Shown one piece after another: positions 45,601 to 58,400 of a stretch of 64,000 nucleotides of DNA (its first letter is position 1; the number at the start of each line of letters is the position of its first letter). This DNA is from Siderastrea radians. Its lineage: Eukaryota > Cnidaria > Anthozoa > Scleractinia > Rhizangiidae. Under the pieces are notes generated by a model. It had not been told where the DNA came from. It made no database searches and saw only the letters and a list, made by a program, of their open reading frames with translations. The stretch spans positions 32,556,284 through 32,620,283 of the forward strand of contig OZ024894.1 of assembly GCA_964017195.1 (NCBI GenBank). Reading direction: 5' to 3'. A program made the translations under genes and the position numbers.

Positions 45601-48600
45601 GCTGAAGTTACAGTTTCAATAAACACTTGTTTCTAAGTGGTCTATTTGCTTACTTGTGTTGGGTATTGTTGGCCAGATGTGGCAGTTATAATAATAATAA
45701 TGACTTTATTAACGTGTCAAGCGACAAAAATCTAGCAGAGAGGATTCCCCACTGCTAATAGAGGACACCTAACTTTCTTAAATACAATCTAAAAATACAG
45801 AACGAATTAGCATAGAGTAAAAACTAGAAACCACTAAGAGTTAGAAGTAAAAGCAGTTTGCTTTAAGGGCATTGGTTACAAAAAACTGCTCACGAACGAT
45901 ACTTGAAAATTATAAACTTAAGGAAATGACTTACTCCTCTTTATCCACAGGCTTCCTCAGCTTACCCAGCATCCTCTTGTGTGCCATTTTTAAAATGGAG
46001 ATTCTATTATGAAAGAGACTGTCGCTCTTTATTTCGACCTTCGGGAAAGAGAGTATTTTAAAGTGTGATCAATCATATCAAACATGATTAATATGAAGAG
46101 CACGAAATCGTAAGTTGGTGTTAAAAAGCTTAATGCGAAACCCTTTGAAACTTGTCTAGAAACAAACCTTGCCAGTTGAATGGAACAGAAATTAGAAAAA
46201 ACCCTCTATAAAAATTTGGAAAGAAGGCTCAAACCCCTTGCCTTTTTCCTGTCAGCACTTACATGATCATACTTTTTGAACCTCTTCTTGAATTTTTTCT
46301 TGTCAACTAAATAGTGTGGAAAACCAACTTCATCGTGCATTGCATCCGCCTGGAAATGCAAAAACAAAACAATTTATGCAAACTGTCGATGGAAGTACAT
46401 TTAAATGTGAGGTAAATACTCGAGAGTTGTACTCCTCATGAAATTTGACAGGGAATTGTCACCCAGTGCTCGAAATCCTTACCCTCTTTCAGATCTCAAT
46501 GTACGCTCTTTTTCCGCGACCTATTTTTTTAGGCCTAATCTGGCCGGATTGAAATCTATACTCTTCTTGAACCAAAACGCTGCAAGTATACGCCACATTT
46601 CAGCCCAGAAAGACTCGAGAACCCATATTTATTTGGGTAACACATACCCGAATGGAGGTTTCCATACGTATTTGATGGGGCTTTTCGTCATACTCAGTGT
46701 CTAAATTCGGGGTTCCGTATCTTAACTCTAAAATGACTCCGGATGATCTCTGTACCGGGAAACAACAGGAACTACTTGACGGGATGAACTGATGAAAATA
46801 AATTCGAGCCCACGCCCACAAAACGAGATTAATAATAACTTTATATAGGAATTTCTTTTCCAACTTTTCAACGAACACCCTCGTCACGTTTATGTGGGAA
46901 TCCCTCCCCTAGGGCGGTACACTTATATGGTATATATGGAAAGAAGTCCTCCTCCCACGCCCTCGAAAACTTCAATGACGTTCACCTTTTCCATGACTGC
47001 CTGTTTAGTGGTGCTGTCCATCCAAGGGATGGAATTGACGTTATCCTTAAAACCATTGCGCACCTCCACTATCATGTCCTCTGCCTGAAGAATAGGAAAA
47101 AGGGTTGTTATCTTTCAAAACTCGTTGACCGTAAGATTTCCGAGCGCATAATTTCGCAGAGAGAGTAGGCTTGTAATATGGAAGAAGAAGAAGAAGAAGA
47201 AGAAGAAGCTATATTTTCCTTGAAAACTAGCCTGCGTTGCAGCCGGCCCACGCATTGTCTAAACCGTTGATATAGTACAGGCGGTGTTGAGTGTCCGCGA
47301 CGCAGGCTATTGAAAACACGTGACCTGCAAATTGCTTCATACAGTGAACTCTCTACTCCTGCACATTAACAGTCGTCTACCGTTGTTTTCCTCCAAATTG
47401 TATTCTGCAATAGGGCGGCAACAGACAAATCGGCGATATTTTCCTCAGCTTTCTCTAATAGCTTTTTTGGTTATAATTTACAAACTATTTCGATAGCTCA
47501 CAGCATATGGTTTGAGCCCAGGAGTTATGTCATAAGTAGCTTTAGTGCCATCGTCCGGATGAGTGTAGTCCAGGAAAATAGACCGTTATTTTGACAGTGA
47601 TTGACTTTTGAATACCCTGTGAGTAAGTCATCATCAGAGTCAAATGAACTATTCGCTTATTTCAATGACTCTCACCATCTTTTTACTATCTTTGCTGAAA
47701 TGATGCTCCACGTACGCTGATCCTAATATGTCTCCAAGTAGTTCGTTGGTAAAAGTTACACAGGTCTTCCAACGTTTCTTCTGACCTTTAGAGCCCAGGA
47801 CCCGCTCTCGATACTGCGTCCGAGCATCTCGATATGGTTTGGAAAGGAAAGATACCTCGTCTTGAATGACGTTCCACACGATGTAGTTTGCAAGGACTCT
47901 AAAGAACAAGTTGACAGTTGAAGAAACAAGCCATTTTAAAAGTTTGTGTAATTGCAGTTGTCTGATTCGAAAATTTGTTTCAATTATGTTAAGACTTTCT
48001 AGCACATAAGAGCTTAAGGACGGCAAAAAAACACTAAAATCTGTGGATCTGCAAAGCAAGCTTGTTCCAGGAAATTTTTTATAGCATTTTAACATAGCTG
48101 ACTTGTAAATTGGTGGAATTGGGCTCACATAGGCGGAGGCCATTGATCCCGGCTAGCTAGGGAGATGATATCAACCACCAGACATTAAAACCGTCACTTC
48201 TTACCGTTTGGGAGTCTCTCGGATGATTTTTGACATGTTTTGAAGATATGGCAGAGCGGGAACGATGATCTCTTCGTCTCCTGTGAGTGTTTCGTTAGAA
48301 AATATCGAAGATAAATGATGCATCCATGGATACTGTGAAAAAAAAGAATATCAACATTAATTGCCAATCACAGGGTATTGCTGCTTAGGCCTTGAAAGCT
48401 GGTTAAGGTGAGATAACGAAACTGATGCTCAATAGCCGAGTACCAAAGGCAATTTGCTACACGATAGAATTATTAAAATATATGTCGCGTCGCTTATTAT
48501 TTCAGCTGTTTACTGAGTGTGAATTGAGTATTACCGGTGTTAATAACGAGATGCAAAAATGCAAGAAATTTAATCTTACCCCTGGCGCGTCTTTCAGCAG

Positions 48601-51600
48601 TTGGTCAATGGTCATTCGGTTAAACCATGAGTCTGTTTTGTCCGCATCAGGAACACTAATCTAAAGGCATTCGAGAAGGAAAGACGACGTAACATATCAC
48701 ACAAATAGCATAGTTTCAAGGATTGTCACCACTTTTAATAGTGCAAACCGCTTGTGATGTAATGTGCTCAGCTACGGTTCACTTTTATTTCACAACAATT
48801 CACCGCCAGCGTTACATTTTTAACGTGTAAGCTATCGTACACTTTCATTTACTAGCCCTGCAAACCACTCAATTTTATTGTGATAAGCTATTGTTCACTT
48901 TCTTACTTTATTCCGAACCAGATTCAGTGACTCGGTTAAAATTCGGTAACTATTCTCCAATTTGTTCATGCTAACCGTGTACTCCAACGGGCAACAAGTC
49001 TTAAAAGGGACACCTTGCTTGATTATTTGCTTCATATTTATATACAAAACAATCTGGACTCAGCGGTGACGAAAAGTAGTCCCCCCCCCCCAGTGGAGCA
49101 GCCCGAACAACAGGGAAAAATCCTGTAATATGCAACACTATAAACGAAACTGGCCGAAAAACTGGAGTTACTCGAACCATAAATATCATCCAAATGTTTA
49201 ACTTACTGTGTCTGAATGTGCGACAAAGACTCTTCTCAAACCATAAAATACAGAAGTGTCTAAAGAAATTCGTTGGCCGTTCATACAACTGAACTCAAGC
49301 ATACCTTGGCTAGTTTCATTTCAAAGTCTATGATCTCTTCAGCATACTTCTCCATTTTATCGTCACCTCCAAGAAGTTTTCCAACGGCTGTGATAAACTG
49401 CTTGTAAGCTTTTATAATCTTAATTACAAAAATTGACAGGTTATTATTCAAGGTTAAGACTAACTGACCATAGCTCTTTAACTTAAGTGTATTTCCCTAG
49501 AAGTGATCCCTGATCAACGCGTATTTTCTTTGGCGTATGTGGTCCTGGCAACCTTTCATTACCCTTAGTCTTCTCCGAAGCCGTTGGCTGGGTACTTTTC
49601 ATGCATTTTGTCTAAGTGAGTTTGGAAATTGTTGGTCTGCCATCAGTAACCGCATGAATTCTCCTGACCTTTCAAACTTGAACTTTCGGGAATTTAAAGA
49701 AAAGCAAGAGAAAATTGTAATCATCAGCGTAAAGTCTGAATGAAACAAATCTTCCAAACTGATGAAGCGAAAACTTCTTGGATCAGAGATTGTAGTAAGA
49801 TTGCAATTTAATGGTAAACGTTAATTTTATGGCATTACTTAACAAAGACTTTGGCTTCCAGCAAGCGTTATCTCAGATCTGTGATCTGTGAGGTATAACG
49901 TTAAAATGGAATACCATCACGTAAATCTCAACTCATCAAATTGAATTGTCCGAACGCCGATGGGATGGTTCATTTGATTACATTTCTGGGTGTTTTGTTG
50001 GGCAGAAACGCCTCCGATCGGATTGTCGGTTCAACATTTCAACCTTTACTGAAGTCGATTGAAAGTGTTTACAATATTATTTACCGTTTCAATTAAAACA
50101 ATTGAAAAATTATTCAATAAGGACATTTAAGAGCAACAAGCAAACTCAAGCAAAAATGGTTGGAAATTGTTAACTACTTAGGCCAGTTTACTTATTATGC
50201 CCATTAAAACGTTTCTTTTACCTTTGGACTGTCAAAGTACACTTCTCTGGAAAGACTGGGTCCGGATTGGTCTATCTGGTGGTAAAGGTATATAAGTGAT
50301 GCCGTTCAGTAATGAGACAGATCAGCAGATCTGTTATGTAAAGGGGCAATGGTTCCAATTATATTGTTACTACGATATCATGCAAGCAACCATCCCATTA
50401 TTACCCAAACAAGATAGTCCATCGAAAAATATAATGAACAGGTAATAAGAACGTCATCTGATCTGTCCAATTTGGAAATAATTGCATGCAAAAAAGTGAC
50501 TACCAAATAAGACTCTGCATGTGGCCTCGTACCTCGTAAAATGTAGCGGTCTTCCCTTCCATTCTTCCCAGCTTGCTTAATAACGGTTTGTCCTGTTACA
50601 TGTACGAACCCGCTGTGTGCTTATTTCGCGGGCTCGCCGTGCCAATTGACAATAAGGTCCCTAAGGGTGGATGAACCTACCCTAGGGGCCTATCCAACAT
50701 AGTTCCTAAGGTCATTAAGATGCAAATGCTTTACTATCGCGACAAGGTGGCGTGCCCAGCGATGTCGTGAGGAAACCTCTCAGGATGGAAGGAATCACCT
50801 TTAGATTTCAGATCGTAAAAGGAGGTTATCACGGCTTATGTTGATCTCGATCCCAGAGCCTCCCTTAGTATTGGTCAACAACAGGGTACGCGTCACTGGT
50901 TTGAAATTCGAAAGTAATTCTCGTGTTGATACTCATGCTCTTGGTGCGATGTATCCTATTATTCTGTTTTTGAGAGAGGAGACACCTATTTTTGCAATTA
51001 CGAGACACTTCATTACACAAGCTATGGCCTGGTATAAATAACAAACGCTCCGTTGGCTAGTCTTCAATTCTTAGGCCATTCTTTTCACACTATTGCCTTT
51101 GCAAGCTTAAGTTAATAGAACTTTATTATTATAAAACAATTGTATGGTAAAGTTAAAACACAATAATTATGATAATACAAAAGGCCACTCTTCTTCTCCC
51201 CATATTTTATTGGATTAAAACGAGATAATTCTTTCTATTGTCACTCTCGACTTAAAATAATTATTACAAATTGGCATGACGTTTTATTTATTTTTTTTCA
51301 ATTTTTATCAGTTTGCTTTGTTTTGTTTGTTTTGTAATGTTTTTGTTTGTTTTCGTTTTGTCTTTTCACCCCACAGTGGATGGGTTTTGAGCCGCGATAA
51401 AAACTTTTTTTGGCCGCAATGACCTCGTACCTCGTTCCGCTTCGAGCATTGCGTGAACTTGAACAACACGCCCTTTCAGATTTTACGCAACAAATGCCCC
51501 CCCCCCCAAAAAATGTTACCCTGTGATGTCAATTAACTGCTCCGTTATTGCTGCATGTTGTTTATACTGAACGCGTTACTTTATTTTTATTCCGGAGCAA

Positions 51601-52850
51601 ACTGCTATCTGGTGTAATGTGAACATAATTTTTTTGGAATCAGGAAATATTGGCTTCAAACGAATAACAGGTACCCAAAGCTAAGATTAGCAGGTGAAGG
51701 ATAGCCTCCTCAGTTTAAAACAATAGAATCTATCGTTAAATGTGACATCTAAAACAATACGGTAGCTCTTTCATACTTAAAGATCATAACAAAGAGATTC
51801 CAACATGACGAAACTGTTGTTTTGAAATCTCTCCGCCCACCAGCTTGTTCTCAATTGATGTGTGTTCTCTTATTTCCTGTTGTATTGAAATATCAAAATA
51901 AATACACATTGCTTGTCTTAACAATTAGGGTGAGGTTTCCTCACAAAACTGACCCTACACTTCTTATAAAGAGTACAAAAAATTATTTTCTTGATCATCA
52001 ATGGCTTCACAGAAATTACACCCAATTCCTTTTTGCCACAAGCACCTTTTTGAAAGTAATGGCCTTGCATGCAATCACCCCAGGGTCCTGATTAAACAGC
52101 ACTCACCTCAATTATGTGTCTGGTGTTGTTTATGGGATCGTCGCTAATATGAACAGAAAACAAAGGCCCGCCAGCGGACGTATAGCTCTGATGAATTTTC
52201 AACAAAGTTGCCTCGAGATCCCAACTTTTTTTGTCCCAACCTGACTTGCTATTAATGCTCCAGGAGCCGATTTTATCGATCAGGACACGAAGTGGCTTGT
52301 CCCCTAATCTGTCAATAGTCTTCAGATCCATGCACGACTCGTAGAAATTTTTTGGCAAGTGGAAAAGCTTCTTACTAGACGCTGTGATTCCCTTCTCCAA
52401 AATGTGTCTCAGATTTCGCTCAACGTGCCCGTTGAGCTTGGCAAATGTGGAGTAAGTGGACGAACTCTTAGGAATGGGATTGGCTTTGATCCAGCCTCCA
52501 CAGACGTAATCGTAGAAGTCTGTACATGGATCTTTAGAGTGGTCCATGGAGGCGTTTATGTATTTAGCCACCTTTTGACAATCGCTACTTTGGCAAATCT
52601 CCACGGGTTCATCTTTGGGATGAGCGCGTACATCGCGCGCCGAGCGAATAGCACCCCCCGTGCTAACGAGTTCATCAAAATACGTCTTCCTCTCGTCGCT
52701 GGTTGCCACATGAACGACAGCGACCACTAAAATGACCGTCAAAACACCGAGTATTCCCAGAAATCGCGCACCACAACCCCAAGAAGATTCCTGGTCATTC
52801 ATTTGCGATCCTCCATCGCTCCGCTTTCTTCTTGATCCATCGCTCCCCAT
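39672..52850 (-). CDS. M13 zinc metallopeptidase (neprilysin/endothelin-converting-enzyme-like), 17 exons
   Basis: Minus-strand exons: 52850-52107, 50275-50222, 49418-49305, 48660-48580, 48332-48205, 47898-47676, 47084-46986, 46349-46263, 46038-45935, 44644-44586, 43872-43818, 43380-43313, 42571-42441, 42107-42042, 41492-41394, 40663-40587, 39792-39672. All borders are GT/AG and phases close to 2310 nt (769 aa). It is a type II membrane protein: a cytosolic tail of about 29 residues, one helix near 30-48, then the ectodomain with the [14 protein letters not shown] signature. The zinc site is complete: HELTH at 596-600 and GENIAD at 657-662 (third ligand E658). The substrate-binding NAMY (the NAFY equivalent) is at 554-557 and the conserved Arg is at 711. 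The family cleaves small extracellular peptides. Oddities: the usual VWC before the Arg region is AYC (705-707), and seven residues (CKDELQL) follow the normally terminal CxxW motif. The start ATG has an AAAAATGG context. Introns are full of repeats; exons are clean. Confidence 0.95.
40786..40877. repeat. ~19-20-bp minisatellite in the last intron of the M13 gene
   Basis: Units of AGTGATATCACTGAGTGAA repeat four to five times. Each unit is itself nearly palindromic (GTGATATCAC). Confidence 0.9.
41120..41136. repeat. Poly-C run
   Basis: About 17 consecutive C in an intron of the M13 gene. Length uncertain for technical reasons. Confidence 0.8.
43224..43287. repeat. Hairpin repeat, AAAACAATTAT family (copy 3, half)
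   Basis: Only the left half is present: AATAAAACAATTATTCCACT, then GTTGGATGTGAAGTGATTAT. Located in an intron of the M13 gene. Confidence 0.6.
45340..45600. repeat. Foldback repeat, GTTTCGACAACCT family (copy 1, palindromic)
   Basis: GAGTGTAGTCCTGAGAAG then TGTTTGTGGTGACATTGACT pair with AGTCAATGTCACCACAAACA and CTTCTCAGGACTACACTC. GACGTTTCGACAACCT and the CATCATCAG core lie in the middle. Sits in an M13 intron. Confidence 0.85.
47179..47209. repeat. (GAA)n microsatellite
   Basis: About ten GAA units, in an intron of the M13 gene. Confidence 0.92.
47229..47310. repeat. Short hairpin element, AGCCTGCGT ends
   Basis: AGCCTGCGTTGC at the left faces GCGACGCAGGCT at the right, about 80 bp overall. 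M13 intron. Confidence 0.6.
47500..47650. repeat. GTTTCGACAACCT family (copy 2, diverged)
   Basis: Shows the same order of words: ATGGTTTGAGCCCAGGAGTT, ATGTCATAAGT, GATGAGTGTAGTCCAGGAAA, GTGATTGACTT, GTCATCATCAGAGTC. M13 intron. Confidence 0.7.
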
Positions 52851-55400
52851 TTTTGTGGTCTTTTGTGGGGCTTGGTGGTGTTATTTCTATTATTTTCGTT
52901 ATGCCCCAAAATGACCTTCCCGAGTCGCCGTGTCTTCTCGACATGCGATAAATTATGTACCAGCCGGCTCAACAGTGAATAACGTAATGATCTTTTGTAA
53001 TGCAACACATGGACTATCTGGATATGGGCACTGGTAACGAAACAAAGCCTACAATAATGGAAGTATGAGTTTCATAGGATATGACTCTCCGCTAAGGCAG
53101 TAGAGGACACAGCAGAAAAGGTCATCTATTGCAAGCCTAATATTGATTTACATTTTTACCTTCCTACCTTTATAAGAGAATTTAAGCGAAAAGGTGCGAA
53201 GCCGTGAACCGAAAAATGTCTTATTAAATTAGACGGTTTTAATAATGTTTACGAAACATTTTTTTTGTTTTTTCGATGTTATTTAGTTCAATAATTTTAT
53301 TCTGATTAATGAAGTTCGTCAGTCAATATAACGAACATGGAAAAATGGAAATATATTAGCTTTATTGAAACAACAGATTTAACTTACAGAAAACTAATTG
53401 CTTTCGATGGACCAGGTCATAACTGGTACCAGTTCTGTCAAAGATAAACTAAACAGTTAATGGAATTCTCTCTTTTTCTCGCCTCTTTGAGAGACAGAAT
53501 TGAAACAGTTTTTCATCGATCTAAAACGTCTTTCTCGGGGTCAATTATTCAAAAGTTCAATATATTTTAATATTCCTTTCAACGTTGACACAATTGTCCA
53601 ATTTAGATCCCCGGCTAAGGGCCACTTCATGCCAACAACAGGCCAAGCGTTATAGTAACCGGTGACGGCAGCAAAGCTTTCCATTTGTCCTAATTACCTC
53701 TTCAGTTGGAATCATCAGACTTAATATTGTCCTGCTACTTTGCCTTGCTTTGCTGCTTACATGCTTCAAAAACTCATAAACTTTTGAGTACTGCGGCGTT
53801 TAAACGGCATGAACCACTGAAAAATGGGCCAAACCTACTAATTTAAAGTAAACGGCATTCGGGATAAATCAGCAGTCTCTGAATTTCAGAAGAAGTGGCC
53901 TTCAATCTTGTCAGCCTTATTCAGCTGTGGTACGTTTAAATATGTTGTCCTGGACCAGGTTGTTAGAAAACCGGTTAACACTAAACCGGGAATAAAATTT
54001 AGCCAAGGTTTCTATTTCTTTTGTTAAACAAAGCGTTCAGGGCTAATTGTAAGTGGTCGTTTAAAGGCGACTTAAGTCAAAACGTGGGGCAAAAAAGATT
54101 TAAAGGAATCTTCATCACTTGGTTATAAGCTGGAATTAAAATCTGTCACTAACTCTGGGTTGGCTTAATCCTGCTTTGAACAACCTGGCCCTGGAGTACG
54201 TACCCCAGGTTAACTATATACATATCCATCATTTTCGTCTGAGCAGATACGATGCAAGAACGAAGTTTACTTTGTCGAATGAATTTAGTTCCCAGCCAGC
54301 AATTTCGATACAATGTTTGTATGGCCGCGCTTAGAAAGACACTCGAAAGATGACCCCGTACGTATTTAACAATTATTTCACGAGCGTTGGATATGAGGTG
54401 ATTTATAACAAAAATAATCATCTCATATCCAACAAGCCCGAGTAGAATAATTGTTTTATTAAATTCCCAGCTTCAGTAATCGCTGAATTTTTTTTGGCCT
54501 TGCTCTTAACAAAGCTTTCGCATCGCGATGAAAACGTTTGAACGCTGAGGCATCCAAAATCCTTTCAAGGGCAAAAAGCAGGGTTATTCGCTGATAACCA
54601 GTCAGCAAGGGAATTTAATAAATAGAATTAAATACAAAGGAAAGGGTCAATATTTCATGAATTTAAAGCAGTACAAATACCTATCCGGTGAAGTGTCAGT
54701 TCACATCTTACAAAAACGTTTGCCCAATGCTGAAGGTCATGATCTCTTATCGTTACGACAAGATTAAGTAAGGTTGCTGTAAGGTTGCTGCTAATAAATG
54801 ATTAGGTAAGGTAGGATTAGCACGACACAGAGGGTAAGTGCCCCACATGACTGGCGTCCGTTGCCAAAGCGACTATATAGATGGGAGCATTGCTTCTTTT
54901 CATTCCTTTTGATGAGACGCTAGCTCATAGAGGGTTACCTTTCGGTATCTGGGTAAGCCTGGTTGAATCTTGCAACAAAACGTCATTATGACATACAAAG
55001 GTATTGTTTTTATCTTAACGTCCTTGAGGCTAAGCTATTATCCATGTTCCTGTTATGTCTATCATGCATCGTTTACAAAGGTGACTCATACTAATCGACT
55101 TAAAGTGTATTTTAGTTTGCGTAACGATGTTATATATAGCAGATATGTATATATATTAAAAACTGGACTAGGTATATTGGATTTCTAGCATTTTGATTGG
55201 CTGAACGGAGCTAGGCTATCAGCTCATATACCTGGTGCGACCAAATATGGTCTGAACACTCAACAACAAAATGAACAAAGTGAGAAAAATGGACGAGAAA
55301 AATCACTTGGCGGCGATTTGAATTAAGCAGAAATTCCAACAACGTCACCAAAATGTCAAGACAAGACAAAATAAAACACAGTGAAATGGGGCAGGAGCAT
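52851..55400. other. 5' flank of the M13 gene
   Basis: No supportable coding region. Contains the hairpin at 54368-54460 and otherwise AT-rich unique sequence. The M13 promoter must lie here or just upstream of 52850, but no core motif can be argued. Confidence 0.5.
54368..54460. repeat. Hairpin repeat, AAAACAATTAT family (copy 4)
   Basis: AACAATTATTTCACGAGCGT pairs with CGAGTAGAATAATTGTTTTA. The inner arms GTTGGATATGAGGTGAT and ATCATCTCATATCCAAC pair well. Situated between the secreted-protein gene and the M13 gene. Confidence 0.8.
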
Positions 55401-58400
55401 TTAATAAAAAACTATCACACATTTATGGCGAGTCGGTGCAAAAATCATGAAGCAATCTGAGACTAAACAAGCGCCAAACAAACTACAGCTGAAAACTACC
55501 AAGAAGGACGGAAGGGCGAGATTTTTTTCGGCTTTAACACGCAAAATTGGCATTGGTTTACCTGCACTCGTTGTAGCTCTGTGTTCCAACAGGTCCAAAT
55601 GCTCAGATAGAAATCGGATGCCATGTAAACAGAGTCGAATCGCTTTTCCAGTTGCTTGAATGTTGTTTTTACCATTGCTTCCACAACCTCTAAACCGAGA
55701 ACAACTGTATTTTGTGCTTTCCGTTTAACAAACTATGATGGCGAATTCTAATGTTCATCGCTACAGTAATCTTGCTTCTGAGCTGCATAGAAATTACCTC
55801 TTCAAGTTCAAATTAGTTCTGTCTTCAGTTGGATCAAACAGGCACATGTTGGCTCCGTTGTGTGAACAGATTACAAACTTGTTCCATTTTAACTCCATCA
55901 GCTAATATGGTGAAATTGTACAGCTTGAATCCGCTTTGAACGATAATTACAACAATGTTTCAGGAAAAATCAAACATGTACCATATTTTAGAGCCAATAA
56001 TTAGAAGAATTTTTCCAAAACTTGTGCCACTTCGTTCACTTTCGAGCAGTTTTCATTGATTCATTCAGCTTTGCAATGAAACGCTGCAACACATCGCAAG
56101 GTTTTGGCGCCTTTTTCGTTCAGTCATGTGATCGATTCTTGCTCCCTTTTTATCCCTTTTCTCATTTTTCCCGTTCTTTCTTGAGTTTTTTTTAATAGTG
56201 GTTAAGTTTTTGATAAAACAATTATTCTACTCGAGCTTGCTGGATATCAAATGATTATAACCAACTCGACGCGTTATCTATCATTTGATATCCAGCGCGC
56301 CCTCGTAGAATAATTGTTAAATATATGTTCTTATGTTACAAGTGTGAGCCATGCATCTGGGAGAAAAACGCTATTGAACTGTCAATTGTTTAAGGAGACA
56401 ACACCACCGATATTCAGACCTTAAAGGTAATCACTTGATCACAATCACAGAAACTAATCCCGATTCCCCCTAATATTGTTGAGTCTCTCTATCATCTATA
56501 AACCAAGGTGGCCTCGACAATCACCCAATTAAAAAATGAACTCAGTTTGGGATCTTGAAGAGACAAGAGGAGAGTGACTCTAAAGACCGGAAAGTCAGTG
56601 GTTCAAAGCCGTTATCTGCTTCGTGTCGTGTTCTTTCTTTAGACAAGATACTTGCATATTTACATTTTCTCTCTGGACCCAGGTGAGGAGGAGTGAAAAG
56701 TAAATTCCAGTTGCTCCATGCCAAAGAGACCAGTGTGGGTCGTTTGCATACTTGCTTTGCTTTACCTTTTCCAACAGTAAAACTTCAATAAACCTTCAAC
56801 AATACCTTAAATTGTTATACGTTTCATTTCTATGGGAGAAAGGAAATTTTCACGCAACATAAAACTCAAATTGCTTCTTTTTATTTCCAAACCTTTGAGC
56901 AAGAAATATGCTCCCGTATACAGCTTGTACCTTTGGTCATTTGTCAGAATCAAGATGTCATGAATGGTGAATCGGTTTTTATAACCGTGTAGAATGTAAA
57001 GTAAGACCTATAAATCGCTTCCCTGGAACCCTACATAGGGTCAGTTTCAATTGGTTTTTTGGTCACGTGGGTTGACTAACATGAGCCATGAAGCATGCGC
57101 AGTAACACGGTCAGGTACTCCAATGGACAGTTTAGTTTGCTTATTCTCCTTTGGTCATGCCATTTACTTGCTGTGTAACAAAAAAAGAAGGAAAAATGGT
57201 GAGATCACAAAGAGTCGTTCGAATGTTCAAGTTCCAGTGTTTCGGTTTACCAGAGTTTTCCGTTAATGGTGGCATAACGTGCTATCACACCCTCCCCCTT
57301 CCTAGCGCCTGATCGCACGTTAACCCTGGTACAAAGGGAGAAGATTGCAACCCTTCTCCTTGCTGTGTTACAATATCATTGGAACGATTTTACCCTTAAT
57401 AGATGGCTGTCCTCTGCTCTAACGAAAGGCAGTTCACATTATGGGTTATAGTGCAGCTGGTGATCCGTTACGTCATCCAAAATGTTAAAGCACAACAGCA
57501 CCACAGAAAGTACCGTCTAATGCGCTTTTATTTTAGTGGTGACACTTCAGGATTTTATCCTTAATTGTACGTTACATGGAAAAAAAACTGTGTGACTTTA
57601 CGCAGGAAAAAAGGTAATATTCAGTTTTAAATGAGTTACGACAATAACCGCGTTTGATGAGAGTGGCACTAAATTTCCACCACGGAGTTTCTTTCCACTG
57701 ACAAGCTACCACAAAATGCTTACTTTGGGTTAATACATGCAAATACCACCACGGCTCCATTTTTTAAATTGTAATCGGGCCCCGTAGCAAAGAGTCCAAA
57801 CGAAGGTTCTTGGTCCACTCCTGTGATAAAACCCTTTTTCATGGCCATGGGAATGGCGGCCTTTTTCATAGCATCAGGAATGAGGTCCTTCCTGTATTGA
57901 GCCTTGTAGCCATTGGTGCAGTGCAGCGTCTGGGACATTTCTTCATTTGCTAGTTAATAAGAATAAATGGTTACAATTAACAGAAAGATGTCAACAATTA
58001 AATTCTGTCATTAAAACCGCGGCCATGAATAATTGGAGTTTGTAGAAAATCCGCCAATCGACACAACTAGCATTTTTACAGCTACCAAATCAAAAGCCGC
58101 GTTCTGATTGGACAAGAATGAATGTCGTAACAGGCATGACAGTAGCCTGCGAGCAGGCTCTCTATTCGGGGGGCAACGCAACGTGAATTATTTTCTTACG
58201 TGAATTATTTTCTTCGAGAAATAATTCACGTTGCCCCCCCGAATAGAGAGCCTGCTCGCAGGCTAGCATGACAGAGGAACATTGAAGGTTGATAACAAAC
58301 TAGGGGAAATAAGCTCGCTGTTTCCCTTGGGGCCAGTCATTTTTAGTAATCAGCAGACCAATGAAAATTACAGTGGATTGAGGACTAAAAGTCTCCTAGT

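Noticed and set aside
50520..50830. GC-richer patch within intron 2 of the M13 gene resembling retroelement coding sequence
   Set aside because: Translations in all frames have stops and no recognisable gag or RT motif.
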